Part shown: in pieces, positions 51,055 to 60,539 of the stretch
Layout: each line of letters starts with the position of its first letter
Position numbering within the stretch: position 1 is the stretch's first letter
NCBI GenBank assembly: GCA_021780755.1
Contig: JAJXYF010000026.1
Location: 1-64,000, forward strand
Length of the DNA stretch: 64,000 bases
Reading direction: 5' to 3'
Source: Deltaproteobacteria bacterium
GTDB lineage: Bacteria; Desulfobacterota; Binatia; Binatales; Binataceae
Position numbers and translations under genes: made by a program
Notes under the pieces: model-generated
Database searches by the model: none
The model's input: only the letters and a program-made list of their open reading frames with translations
Told to the model about the DNA's origin: nothing

Positions 51055-52311
51055 CTAGCGGATGAGCGCCGCGCGGAGATGCATCGCGATATCGGCCCGG
51101 GGCAGCGATTGCTGCGCGCTGTTTCTCAAATCGCGGACCTGCACCACGCTTTGCGCGAGTTCGTTGTCACCGATGATCAGCGCGAAATGCGCACCAAGGC
51201 GGTCGGCGCGGCGGAGCAACGCTTTGAGGCCGCGCTCGGGCGAGAGCATCTCGACGCGCAGCCTTGCGGTGCGCAGTTCGCGCGCGAGGTCCATCGCGGT
51301 GACGGTCGCGCGATCGCCCATCGCGATAATCGCGGCGTCGGGCGCGCCATCGCGCTTGAAGCGATCGGCATCAAGTGCGAGCGCGATCCGCTCCACGCCG
51401 ATGGCGAAGCCGGTACCGGCGACGGCCGCACCACCAAGCGCCTCGACCAGCCCGTCATAGCGGCCGCCGGCGACGACCGCACTCTGCGCGCCGACCGCAT
51501 TCGAGATCGCCTCGAAGGTCGTACGCGTATAGTAGTCGAGGCCGCGCACCAGTCGGGGATTCACGACGTACGGGACGTTTGCCTTGGTCAGGAGCTCCTC
51601 GACCGTCTCGATATGTTTACGGCAAGGGTCGCAAAGGTAATCAGCGCTGCTGGGTGCGGTGGCCGCGAGTTTCACGTCGGTTTTGCAATCGAGCAGGCGC
51701 AGCGGATTGCGCTCGAGCCGGGCGTGACAATCCTCGCAAAGTTGATCGAGATGCGCACGGCCCCATTCGAGCAAGGCCTGGCGAAAGGCGGGGCGGCAGG
51801 TCGCGTCGCCGAGCGAGTTCACCTGGAACTCGACTTCAAGGCCGAGTTCACGGCGGAATTCATCGACCATGATTATCAGGTCGGCGTCGCAGGCGGCGTC
51901 GGCGCGGCCGAAAATCTCAACGCCGAACTGGTTGAACTGGCGAAAGCGGCCCTTCTGCGGACGCTCGCGCCGGAACATGGGGCCGTAATAGTAAAAGCGC
52001 TGCTCGGGGTCGCTGCGATCGAGGCCGGCGTCGATGTAAGCGCGCACGACGCCGGGGGTGCCTTCGGGACGCAAGGCGAGCGTGGTCTGTGCGTCGTCGC
52101 GATCGGCGAAGGCGTACATCTGCTTCTCAACAACATCGGAAGTCTCTCCGCTGGAGCGCTGATAGAGTTCGAGACGCTCGAGCAGCGGAATCCGGATCTC
52201 GCTAATCGAGTAGCGCTCGGCGACCGTGCGTGCGCATTGCTCGACGAATCCGACCGCTCGCGCGTCAGGTCCGATGAGGTCCTGGAATCCTCTAAGCCGT
52301 GTCAGTGCCAA
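51055..52311 (-). CDS. hisS: Histidyl-tRNA synthetase
   Basis: Class II synthetase charging tRNA-His, 418 aa. N-terminal LTRLRGFQDLIGPDARAVGF, motif 1 region, motif 2 FRRERPQKGRFRQFNQFGVE, the histidine-specific LVRGLDYYTRTTFE, and motif 3 GTGFAIGVERI are present. TTG at 52311 appears to be the start; the Shine-Dalgarno is poor. It precedes aspS in one operon. It lies after the thiolase terminator (52406-52436), which isolates it from the upstream gene. Confidence 0.94.
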   Translation of the reverse strand: MALTRLRGFQDLIGPDARAVGFVEQCARTVAERYSISEIRIPLLERLELYQRSSGETSDVVEKQMYAFADRDDAQTTLALRPEGTPGVVRAYIDAGLDRSDPEQRFYYYGPMFRRERPQKGRFRQFNQFGVEIFGRADAACDADLIIMVDEFRRELGLEVEFQVNSLGDATCRPAFRQALLEWGRAHLDQLCEDCHARLERNPLRLLDCKTDVKLAATAPSSADYLCDPCRKHIETVEELLTKANVPYVVNPRLVRGLDYYTRTTFEAISNAVGAQSAVVAGGRYDGLVEALGGAAVAGTGFAIGVERIALALDADRFKRDGAPDAAIIAMGDRATVTAMDLARELRTARLRVEMLSPERGLKALLRRADRLGAHFALIIGDNELAQSVVQVRDLRNSAQQSLPRADIAMHLRAALIR

Positions 52312-52405
52312 AATGTTTGCGTTCCCTCGCGGCGCCCGCGCCGAAGACTACGATGCACGGCGCGCAGACCAGTTTAACAGGAAAATCTATCCGGCTCATC
52401 GCACA

Positions 52406-52436
52406 AGAAAAAGGGGCCGCCCGCGAGCGGCCCCTT
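52406..52436 (-). terminator. Intrinsic terminator after the thiolase gene
   Basis: On the minus strand, GGGGCCGC (52427-52434) pairs with GCGGCCCC (52413-52420) around CTCGCG-like loop, followed by a U-rich run TTTTTCTT (about 52412-52405). It lies 39 bases after the thiolase stop and before hisS in the direction of transcription. All three criteria (stem, loop, U-tract) are met. Confidence 0.75.
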
Positions 52437-52474
52437 CGATGCCAATCTGATTGAAGGCGCGTTGTGCGATGCGG

Positions 52475-53638
52475 CTACACCGTCAGCAGATGAATCGTGC
52501 AGGCCGAGCCGAGGCCGATGACGTGAGCCATGCCGACCTTCGCGTTGGGGACGAGGCGCTCTTTGGCACGATCGTCTTCGGTGATGTGCCACACTACTTC
52601 GCAGATGTTAGCAACGCCGGTCGCACCCAGCGGATGGCCCTTGGAGAGCAGGCCGCCCGAAACATTGACGGGGGATTTGCCGCCGAGGCCCGGATGCATC
52701 CCGCCGCCCTGATCGATGAATTTGCCGGCCTCGCCGTCGCCGCACAGGCCGAGGTTCTCATAATGCACCAGCTCGGCGGTCGCAAAGCAGTCGTGGAGTT
52801 CGGTCAGCGAAACATCCTGTGGGCCGATGCCGGCGGTCTCGTAGGCCTTCTTCGCGGCGCGGCGCGTCAGCGTGCTGACGTCGGGCAGCGTGAGATCGCG
52901 CTCGGTATAAGGGTCGGAGGTCAGGATCGACGCCGCGACGCGCGCTCGCTTGCGGCCGTTGGCATACTGCTTCAGCTTGTCCTCGGACACCAGGATCGCC
53001 GCCGCCGCGCCGTCACCCGTCGGGCAACACATATAGAGCGTGTTCGGGAACGCGACCATGCGCGCGTTGAGCACGTCTTCGAGCGTCACTTCGTTGCGAT
53101 ACTGCGAGAAAGGATTCTTAGTCGCATGCTTGTGCGATTTCACCGAAATCTTGGCGAAATGTTCGAGCGTGGTGCCGTACTTGCGCATGTGTTCCATGCC
53201 GGCCTGGCCGAACACCGCGGGCATCAGACCCGAGCCGAGGCGTCCCTCGGTCGCGTATGCGGGATCGGCCCCGCCGCCGCCACCGCCGAGCAGCCCCTGC
53301 TTGCCCATCTGCTCGACGCCGACCGCCATCGTGATGTCGTACATCCCCGAGGCGACCGCCATGTAGGCCTCGCGAAACGCGGTGGAGCCGGTCGCGCACG
53401 CATTCGAGACGTTGATAACCGGAATGCCGGTCTGGCCGATCTGCTGGAGGATGCGCTGCCCGATCATCGCGTTGGATTGGAACAGGTTGCCCGAGGCGAA
53501 CAGTTCGACGTCCTGAATCGTGACGCCGGCATCCTTGAGCGCGCTCAGCGCCGCCTCGGAGCCTAGCTCAGGGACCGACTTGTCCGGATAGCGCCCGAAC
53601 TTGATCATCCCGGTGCCGAGAACATAAACGTTGCGCAT
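52475..53638 (-). CDS. Thiolase-family protein (SCP2/acetyl-CoA acetyltransferase-like)
   Basis: A 387-aa thiolase-fold enzyme. The nucleophile lies in VINVSNACATGSTAFREAYM (Cys), with HDCFATAELVHYENLG and SKGHPLGATGVANICE supplying the second and third thiolase motifs. The order and the GGAD/GQAGMEHMRKYG region recall the lipid-transfer (SCP2/SCPx-like) thiolases that act with a DUF35 partner in steroid or fatty-acid side-chain degradation. A DUF35 gene is upstream, 102 bases away on the same strand. Substrate unknown; a thiolytic C-C cleavage or retro-aldol assisted by DUF35 is typical for the pair. Confidence 0.83.
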   Translation of the reverse strand: MRNVYVLGTGMIKFGRYPDKSVPELGSEAALSALKDAGVTIQDVELFASGNLFQSNAMIGQRILQQIGQTGIPVINVSNACATGSTAFREAYMAVASGMYDITMAVGVEQMGKQGLLGGGGGGADPAYATEGRLGSGLMPAVFGQAGMEHMRKYGTTLEHFAKISVKSHKHATKNPFSQYRNEVTLEDVLNARMVAFPNTLYMCCPTGDGAAAAILVSEDKLKQYANGRKRARVAASILTSDPYTERDLTLPDVSTLTRRAAKKAYETAGIGPQDVSLTELHDCFATAELVHYENLGLCGDGEAGKFIDQGGGMHPGLGGKSPVNVSGGLLSKGHPLGATGVANICEVVWHITEDDRAKERLVPNAKVGMAHVIGLGSACTIHLLTV

Positions 53639-53739
53639 TTCAAATCCTCCTCAGGGCCCGGTGGCAAGCCGTCATCAGCGGGCCGCCGCGCCTCCCTGGT
53701 CTGAGTTGATGGTTTGATTAACCTTGTAGTTAGATTAAT

Positions 53740-54192
53740 TCAGTTCTTGCTCGGACGGTACTGGAACGCCACGACCTCGTTGCCCTGCCGATCCTTGGAC
53801 ACCACGTTGGCGACCATCTCGACCGGCATGCCGAAAGCCTGCTGCGGGTTTTTTTGCAGCTCTTCGGGATCGATATCGACCAGGTTCGATTTCACGCTGA
53901 CGCCTTCCGGCAGGTCAACGATCGCGGTCACGTAGGGCGTTTTGATTCCGGGAAACGACTGATGAATCACCGAAAAGACCCACACGTTGCCCTTGTTGGA
54001 GAGCGGAATCTGGGTGAATTGATTGGTCGCGCCGCATTTCGAGCACGCCATCCGCTTGAGGTCCAGGTACACCGCACCGCATTTCCCGCACTTGCTGCCC
54101 ACCAGATGAGGGGTCGGCTCGAGCTTCAGAAAAGGTAGGATGGGGCGCTTGCCCGGCTGCTCGGTGCTTTCTGCTTTGGACTGTTCGGCCAT
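53740..54192 (-). CDS. DUF35 OB-fold zinc-ribbon protein, thiolase partner
   Basis: A 150-aa protein with an N-terminal rubredoxin-like zinc ribbon (CGKC and CSKC with AVYLDLKRMA between) and a C-terminal OB fold (VWVFSVIHQSFPGIKTPYVT, EVVAFQYRP). DUF35 proteins bind acyl-CoA and pair with thiolase-like proteins in an aldolase or thiolase complex. ATG 54192 has GGAGG upstream and starts the protein; the longer frame to 54258 is not used. Together with the thiolase it would form a small two-gene module. Confidence 0.83.
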   Translation of the reverse strand: MAEQSKAESTEQPGKRPILPFLKLEPTPHLVGSKCGKCGAVYLDLKRMACSKCGATNQFTQIPLSNKGNVWVFSVIHQSFPGIKTPYVTAIVDLPEGVSVKSNLVDIDPEELQKNPQQAFGMPVEMVANVVSKDRQGNEVVAFQYRPSKN

Positions 54193-54578
54193 CGAAGATC
54201 CTCCGGTACTGATGCGGGATGCAACTGCGTGATTAACGGCGGCGCATGGGCGTTCCATGCGAACCGCCGCACCAGCAAGTTTCCCACAGCCTCGGGCAAA
54301 CCGTCAACCGCCGCGTGGACTACCGCAGCGCCGTCGCCGGACGGCTCGCGCTAACGTAGCGCTCCATCACTGAGCGGCGCGCCCTCCCACCGGACTGGTA
54401 ATCCTATAGAAGGCACCGCTCAAACACCTATTCAAGGCGTGAGCGTGAAAAAACACGTGGCGCCGGTGGATTCAGCCTGATACCTCTGTGGGGCCGTCCG
54501 AGAGATCTATCGCGCCGTAACGTACTATTTCGGATCGCGTGGCAATTAGGTCGGGATTCAATCGTGGGGAGAAATGTC
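54193..54578. other. Divergent intergenic region
   Basis: A 386-base gap between the thiolase/DUF35 module and the next lipoprotein gene. I see no coding frame or repeat of the dispersed family. A short AT-patch lies before 54579. Promoters for both directions should be here; TATAGA near 54411 is a candidate -10 for the right-hand gene, without a convincing -35. Confidence 0.3.
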
Positions 54579-55289
54579 ATGAGGCTCAAAAGCTGGTACT
54601 GGGTAATCGCGATCGTTGTAGCGGGATGCGCCAGGGCCTCGGTCGCGCAGCAGTCGCAGAGCGTTCCACTGATGAGCGCGCGGCCGGCTAACATTGTGGT
54701 CTATCCCTTTGCGGTCACTACGGCTGACGTGACCTTGAATCAGAGTATCGTGCAGCGGGCCTACCGCAACATCTCCAACGAAGATCAATCGGCCGCGCAG
54801 GCACAACTCGCACGCGACACCGCTCATGACATTTGCACTCAGGTCGCCGCCGATTTGATCCAAAAAGGCTACCAGGCGCTTTGCCAGGAGCGTGGCGTCC
54901 CGGTAATCGGCAGCAACGTATTGGTCGTCGATGGTGCGTTCACCAATATCAATGAGGGCAACCGTCTGCGGCGTCTCGTGATCGGCTTTGGCGCCGGCGC
55001 CTCGGTGCTCGACACCAGCGTCAACGTCTCGCAGAAAACCAGCGACGGCACGCGCCAGGTTCTCGACTTCACTACCCACGCCGATAGCGGCAAGATGCCC
55101 GGTGCGGCGCTCACCGCCGGGGCCGGCGCGGCGGCCGGCGGATCGGCGGCGGTGATCGTCGGCGCTAATGCCGCGATGGGCGGCGCCAAGACCTATACCT
55201 CCTCCACCGGGTTCCTCACCGGAAAAACCTCGGACCAAATCGTCCAGACCATTACCCAATACTATTCGCAGCAGGGTTGGAGCTCTTAG
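54579..55289 (+). CDS. DUF4410-like lipoprotein
   Basis: A 236-aa protein with signal peptide and lipobox VAGC. The mature part (NIVVYPFAVTTADVTLNQSI, DICTQVAADLIQKGYQALCQ, RRLVIGFGAGASVLDTSVNV, FLTGKTSDQIVQTITQYYSQ) fits the DUF4410 group of envelope lipoproteins with a Gly/Ala-rich middle. ATG 54579 follows GGGGAG at 6 bases. The gene stands alone, convergent with comEC. Function unknown. Confidence 0.7.
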   Translation: MRLKSWYWVIAIVVAGCARASVAQQSQSVPLMSARPANIVVYPFAVTTADVTLNQSIVQRAYRNISNEDQSAAQAQLARDTAHDICTQVAADLIQKGYQALCQERGVPVIGSNVLVVDGAFTNINEGNRLRRLVIGFGAGASVLDTSVNVSQKTSDGTRQVLDFTTHADSGKMPGAALTAGAGAAAGGSAAVIVGANAAMGGAKTYTSSTGFLTGKTSDQIVQTITQYYSQQGWSS

Positions 55290-55331
55290 CGCGGATCGGA
55301 CGGCGGAGGATTAGTCAGTTTGGAGCGCGGG

Positions 55332-57905
55332 TCACGGGTGCGGCGTTATGGCCGGCAGTGATGGTAATCGGAGTTCACCGCCGCGCCAGGTGCGCACGCG
55401 GATGCCGCCGCGTCCGAGGTTCACACTCACCGCGCCGTATTCATCGGTCCGCAACACGATCGCGCCCGACTGACTATAACGCTCAACGGTATCGGCCGAG
55501 GGAAAATGAAAACGATTGAAGTAGCCGAGCGAAATCACCGCGACTTGCGGTCGCATCGCCGCGATTAGCGGCGCACTCGAAGACGTCGCACTGCCGTGAT
55601 GCGGCACCTTCACGATCGCGGCACGCAAGTCGTCGCCGGTCGCGATTAGCTCCCGTTCGCCCTTGGCCTCCATATCGCCGGTAAACAGGACCGCGCTGCC
55701 GCGATACTTCAGCCGCATGACCATCGATTGATTGTTCTCCTTGGTTTCTTCGATATGCGGCAGCGGCCAAAGACAACGGACCTCAACTCCACCGATAGTC
55801 CTCGGCGGCAGCGCGCTTCCGCAAATGTAGCTGCGCGCGTGTACCGCATTGACGGCCTCGACCAGGCGCGCGTAGCTCGCGTCGGGACTGTCGAGTCCGC
55901 TGGTCCAGAACTGGGTCGGCGAAAAATTCCGCATCAGGAAAACCAGGCCGCCGAAGTGATCGCGATCGGGATGGCTGACGGCGACCAGGTCCACGCGCAT
56001 GATCTTATTTGACCACAAGAACGGTGCGACGATTCGCTCGCCCGGGTCGAAAGTGCCAAAGAAGCTGCCGCCGCCATCGACCAGCATCACGCGGCCACCG
56101 GGGAAGCGCACCACCGCCGCGTCGCCCTCCCCGACCGACAAAAATGTCACGCGCAGGTCGGGATAGAAGTAACGCTGCCAGGTCCACCAACCCGCATCGA
56201 GGATAAGTGCAATAGTCAGTGCGATCGCGGCACCGTAGCGCCAGCGGGCCCGCTCCCGTAGATGACGCAGCCTTTCAATCGAGAGTGTTGGCGCGATCGC
56301 GGTCGCGAGCGGACGCGCGCACCAGACCGCGATAAAGCCATAGGCGAGCACGATTTCGATAAGCGTCGGCGTGAAGGTCCGGGTCCACGCGAGCGGCCAA
56401 TCGGCAAACCATCCGGCAAGCCAATTACTTACACCCACGAGGCCACCCGCGAGCAATATCAGCGGACGCGCACCGGCCGGCGAGAGCAAGCTGAGTGCCG
56501 CCGCAAGGAGTCCGGTAATGACGGCGCCAAACCCCATTATCGGCACGACCACCGCGTTCGCGATCAATCCCACGAGCGAAAACTGGTTGAAGTAGAGCGC
56601 GGTGAGCGGCGCCGTACCGATTAGCGCCCAGAACGAGACCGCGACGTAACCGGCGACCGCCTCTGCGATCACGCTGATGTGCGACACTCCCGCGCCGGCC
56701 GCCGATGGACGCATGCGTGTCCGCCACCACGCAGCAAAGCGGCGCATCCCGAGGAGAATTACCAGCACCGACGCGAACGAAAGTTGAAAGCCGATATTCG
56801 CGGTCGATCCCGGAAGCGCGAAACAGATCATCAGTGCGGCGAGCGCCAGGCTCGCCAGTAACTCGCGCGAACGATCGATGAGTATCGCGACGGCGTACGC
56901 AAGGACCATCACGAGCGCGCGAATGGTCGAGACGTGGCCGCCCGCGATCGAGGCGTAAGCAGTCGCCGCGAGAGCCGCGGCCGCTGCCGCGAGTTTGTTG
57001 GCATATCCACGCGCCATCAGCGCCGGAAGAAATCCCACCAGCCAACGCACGACGAAATACGCCGCCGCCGCGACGAAGCCCAGGTGCAGTCCCGAGATAA
57101 CCAATACGTGCGCCATGCCGGTGAGCGCGAAGCGTTGACGAATCGACTCATCGATGCCGCCGCGATCGCCGATAATCAACGCACGCATCTCGACGCTTTG
57201 CGGGTACGCGAGGTTCGCGTCGATGAACGCCCCGATGCGTTCGCGAACCGCCTCGATTCGCGCGCGCACGGGGTACTCGCGATGGCCGATGACGGCAATC
57301 GGCAGGGGCGCTCCTTTTCTCGCGTAATCGGCGAAGAGCGTAGCGGTGATGCGGTTGCGCAGCAGCCATCCGCGATAGTCGAATTCTCCCTGGTCGCCGT
57401 CATTGCGCGGAAACCTGATGCGCGAGGCCACCCGCACTTCGTCGCCGACGCTGAAGTGCTCAACGCTGCGAATCGTGACGCGCACCACGCCGATCGCCGG
57501 CTTCAGCGCCGCGGCATCCGCCCCGGCCCGCGCCACGCGCACATACAGATAAGTGCGAGCGCCCTCGACTGTTTCCGGTTCGCGTACGATGACTCCCTCG
57601 ATCGTTACGGGCGCATCGTCGGCGAAGCGATAGAGGGTCGTGGGGCCGCCGAGCGGGGCAAGGAGGCGATGCACCGGAACCGTCGCCGCGGCGGCAATCG
57701 CGACGAAGGCGATCGCTATTCCGATCCGCGGACGTGACCCGAGAAAGGCCGCGAGCGCCGCAAGTGCGAGTGCGATCGCGCAACCGATCGGCACGTATAG
57801 GCCGGCGTTGCCGAGCGTATCGCCGACGATCAGCGCAATTGTCGAAATGTATAGCGGTGGAAAATCGACTAGCCAGTGCGCCGCCGAGATCCGCGCCGTT
57901 GGCAC
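55332..57905 (-). CDS. comEC: ComEC/Rec2 DNA-uptake channel protein
   Basis: An 857-aa membrane protein: N-terminal DUF4131-type region, OB-like domain, competence channel with many helices (LVISGLHLGFVAAAAYFVVR, GFQLSFASVLVILLGM), and a C-terminal metallo-beta-lactamase-like domain with AVSHPDRDHFGG and VPHHGSATSSSAPLI. ComEC carries single-stranded DNA across the inner membrane during natural transformation; the MBL domain is thought to be a nuclease. Start GTG 57905. Other competence genes are not in the window, so transformation ability is suggested and not shown. Confidence 0.93.
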   Translation of the reverse strand: MPTARISAAHWLVDFPPLYISTIALIVGDTLGNAGLYVPIGCAIALALAALAAFLGSRPRIGIAIAFVAIAAAATVPVHRLLAPLGGPTTLYRFADDAPVTIEGVIVREPETVEGARTYLYVRVARAGADAAALKPAIGVVRVTIRSVEHFSVGDEVRVASRIRFPRNDGDQGEFDYRGWLLRNRITATLFADYARKGAPLPIAVIGHREYPVRARIEAVRERIGAFIDANLAYPQSVEMRALIIGDRGGIDESIRQRFALTGMAHVLVISGLHLGFVAAAAYFVVRWLVGFLPALMARGYANKLAAAAAALAATAYASIAGGHVSTIRALVMVLAYAVAILIDRSRELLASLALAALMICFALPGSTANIGFQLSFASVLVILLGMRRFAAWWRTRMRPSAAGAGVSHISVIAEAVAGYVAVSFWALIGTAPLTALYFNQFSLVGLIANAVVVPIMGFGAVITGLLAAALSLLSPAGARPLILLAGGLVGVSNWLAGWFADWPLAWTRTFTPTLIEIVLAYGFIAVWCARPLATAIAPTLSIERLRHLRERARWRYGAAIALTIALILDAGWWTWQRYFYPDLRVTFLSVGEGDAAVVRFPGGRVMLVDGGGSFFGTFDPGERIVAPFLWSNKIMRVDLVAVSHPDRDHFGGLVFLMRNFSPTQFWTSGLDSPDASYARLVEAVNAVHARSYICGSALPPRTIGGVEVRCLWPLPHIEETKENNQSMVMRLKYRGSAVLFTGDMEAKGERELIATGDDLRAAIVKVPHHGSATSSSAPLIAAMRPQVAVISLGYFNRFHFPSADTVERYSQSGAIVLRTDEYGAVSVNLGRGGIRVRTWRGGELRLPSLPAITPHP

Positions 57906-58024
57906 TTGTGGGTGGGTCGGGAAATCCGTCGAGGGGCGGACGATAAATGGCGTCGCGACGGCGATTTGGATCCTCGCGCCTGATCCAGAACTCTACTAAC
58001 GGTATATGCCAGCACCGGCACCGT

Positions 58025-60226
58025 CTATCGCGAATTTTCAGGCGGGTCGGATTCGAGGACTGAAGGTTTTGGTTTGTGTGCGATCAATTGGAGCTGGCCG
58101 TTGCCCGCGTCGAGATATTCGGCCGCGACGCGATCCTCTTCGCGCTCGACCTTTTCCTCCTGGTCGAGCAGCGCCGACATCAGGTCGAGATGGCGCCGAA
58201 TTTCGGCGGCCAACTCCGCGTTGACGCCTTTGACGTTCGCCAACTCGATCAAGGACGCTTCGCGAATGCGGCGCAGGCTACCGAAATGCCGCAGCAGTTC
58301 GCGCCGCCGCACCTGGCCGATGCCCTCGATATCGTCCAGCACCGAGCGCAGCCGCGCACGTCGCCTTAGTTCGCGATTGTAGGTAATCGCGAAACGATGC
58401 GCCTCGTCGCGGATGCGCACCAGCACGAACAGGGCGCTGGAATTGCGCGGCAGCACGATCGGGTCCTTGCGATTGGGCAGGAACACGCGCTCCTCGGACT
58501 TGGTCACGGCGCGATCGCGCGGGTCGTTGAGCACGTGCTGTTTAGCGAGCGAGATGACTTCGATCTGTTCGCTCAGATCGAACTCGCGCAAAACCTGTAT
58601 CGCGACGTTGAGCTGGCCCTTGCCGCCGTCGATTACCCACAGATCGGGATACTCATTCTCTTCCTTCGCGCGCTTGAGCCGGCGGCTCAGGACCTCGTAG
58701 AGACTGGCGAAATCGTCCTGCCCCTCGACGGTGCGAATGCGATAGCGCCGATAGAGCGCCTTTTGCGGCACGCCCTCGTCGAAGGTCGCTTGCGATCCCA
58801 CCACCATCGAGCCTTGCAGGTTCGATATGTCGTAGCATTCGATACGCTTGGGGACGTTGCGCAGGCGCAGCTTCGCTTGCAGATCGGCGAGCATCTGCTC
58901 GCGCGTACTCTCGTTGTCGCGGCGTGAGGCGAAGCTCTGGCGGGCGTTTTCCATCGCCATCTCGAGCAGCCGCAGTTTGTCGCCGCGCTGCGGCACGAAG
59001 ACCTCGACCTTCTTGCCGCGCCGCTCCGAGAGCAGGTCCGCGCGCACCTCGGCGTCCTCCAGTTCGACCGGCAGTATCACCTCGTCGGGGATGAAGCGGG
59101 CGCCGGCATAGTATTGCGTCAGCAGGTCGCCGAGCAGGTCCTCATCGGGAAATTCGAGGTCCTGAAAACTCCATCCGCGGGTGCTGGTGAGCTTGCCGTT
59201 GCGCACCAGCAAGACGATCGCCTCGATAAATCCGCCCTCGCGATACAGGCCGAAGACGTCCTGGTCGCCGCCCCAATGATGCAGCACGGTCTGGCGCTCG
59301 ACGGTCTTTTCGATCGAGCGGACACTGTCACGCACGCGCGCCGCCTCCTCGAATTCCAGACGCTCGGCGTGCGCCTTCATCCGATCGCGCAACTCACGCA
59401 GCAGCTCCAGGTTCTTGCCCTCAAGCAGCATCTGCGCCGCGTGCAGATGACGCTCGTACTCGGCGCGATCGACCGGCAGCACGCAGGGTCCGAGGCAGCG
59501 TTTGATCTGGTACTCGATGCAGGGGCGCGAGCGATTGCGAAAGACGGTGTCCGAGCAGGTGCGCAACGGAAAGACCTTGCGGATCACGTCGATGGTTTCG
59601 CGCAAGCCGTCGGCCGATCCGAACGGGCCGAAGTAGCGGCCGCCGTCCTTGACGATGCGCCGGGTGACGGTGATGCGCGGCCACGCGTGATTGGTGACCT
59701 TGGCGCTCAGATACGACTTGTCGTCCTTCAGCCGGATGTTGTAGCGCGGCTTATACTGCTTGATCAGGTTGTTTTCGAGGATCAGCGCCTCTTTTTCGCT
59801 GCGCGCGACCAGCGTCTCGAAATCGCGCACCCGCCGCATCAGGAAGCGCACCTGGAAGCGTCCGTCGCCGCCCTCGCGAAAGTAGGATCGCACGCGTGGC
59901 CGCAACGATTTGGCCTTGCCGATGTAAAGCACCTTGCCGTTGCGATCGCGCAGCAGATAGACCCCCGGCTCGGTCGGAATCCCATCGAGCTTGCGCGTCA
60001 GTTCATCATCGGTGGCGACATCGGTATGAGCATCATCCTCATCGTGAGCGGCCGCCTCGCGATGATCGACCGCCTGGTCGGCGCCGTGATCGGACACGTC
60101 ATTGACGGCGGCGGTCGGCGCGCTCGGGTAAACCACCAGCGAATCGTAGCGCGGGCCGATTTCGTCGTGATTGGGCGGCTGCGCAGTTGGCGGCGGCGCG
60201 GCAGCGTTTTTTGGCACCCTGCTCAT
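58025..60226 (-). CDS. uvrC: UvrABC excinuclease subunit C
   Basis: UvrC makes both incisions of nucleotide excision repair. The product has a GIY-YIG domain (GVYLLRDRNGKVLYIGKAKS), a UVR motif (EFEEAARVRDSVRSIE), an RNase H-like endonuclease (ECYDISNLQGSMVVGSQATF) and a C-terminal helix-hairpin-helix pair (DDIEGIGQVRRRELLRHFGS, VKGVNAELAAEIRRHL). It is 733 aa against about 610-640; the extra length is an Ala/His/Asp-rich N-terminal extension of about 85 residues. ATG 60226 is kept. The partner uvrB in this window also carries an extension. Confidence 0.94.
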   Translation of the reverse strand: MSRVPKNAAAPPPTAQPPNHDEIGPRYDSLVVYPSAPTAAVNDVSDHGADQAVDHREAAAHDEDDAHTDVATDDELTRKLDGIPTEPGVYLLRDRNGKVLYIGKAKSLRPRVRSYFREGGDGRFQVRFLMRRVRDFETLVARSEKEALILENNLIKQYKPRYNIRLKDDKSYLSAKVTNHAWPRITVTRRIVKDGGRYFGPFGSADGLRETIDVIRKVFPLRTCSDTVFRNRSRPCIEYQIKRCLGPCVLPVDRAEYERHLHAAQMLLEGKNLELLRELRDRMKAHAERLEFEEAARVRDSVRSIEKTVERQTVLHHWGGDQDVFGLYREGGFIEAIVLLVRNGKLTSTRGWSFQDLEFPDEDLLGDLLTQYYAGARFIPDEVILPVELEDAEVRADLLSERRGKKVEVFVPQRGDKLRLLEMAMENARQSFASRRDNESTREQMLADLQAKLRLRNVPKRIECYDISNLQGSMVVGSQATFDEGVPQKALYRRYRIRTVEGQDDFASLYEVLSRRLKRAKEENEYPDLWVIDGGKGQLNVAIQVLREFDLSEQIEVISLAKQHVLNDPRDRAVTKSEERVFLPNRKDPIVLPRNSSALFVLVRIRDEAHRFAITYNRELRRRARLRSVLDDIEGIGQVRRRELLRHFGSLRRIREASLIELANVKGVNAELAAEIRRHLDLMSALLDQEEKVEREEDRVAAEYLDAGNGQLQLIAHKPKPSVLESDPPENSR

Positions 60227-60539
60227 CTGACGAGCTATTATACACGGGGCAGACGGTGCGGGATCCTTTAAGGAAGTCGTTCAGGTGCGCAAAACTACAG
60301 GTATTGCCAGACACTGAAACCTCACAGGTTTCACGGCATTCCATGCCGCCGGTGAGCCCACGTTCGCGTTGCGCGATCATCGAAGGCCTTGCGAGGTTCT
60401 CGCAGTGCCACACCCGCGCTGGCGGCCTCGCGATGGCGCAGCGCTTCGCGATCATGGCAACATACATTCTTCGAGTGCGGCCCAGGCTCAGCCGGGACAG
60501 CCGGCGCCAGCAAACACTCGCTAAAAAAGGAAAAGCATC
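60227..60539. other. Intergenic region with dispersed repeat copy 3
   Basis: Between the divergent uvrC and SDR genes. It contains repeat copy 3 (60315-60333) and no coding frame I trust. Upstream of the SDR, AAAAAAGGAAAAGCATC supplies its ribosome-binding site. No convincing promoter was found. Confidence 0.4.
60315..60333 (+). repeat. Dispersed palindromic repeat, copy 3 (core only)
   Basis: TGAAACCT (60315-60322) pairs with AGGTTTCA (60326-60333) around loop CAC. The 5' arm is divergent and the 3' ACTTCCC block is missing, so this copy is the most degraded. It lies between divergent genes. Confidence 0.55.

Noticed and set aside
51006..52474. T-box leader in front of hisS, aspS or valS
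   Set aside because: No T-box core motif or specifier stem was visible in the short intergenic regions.
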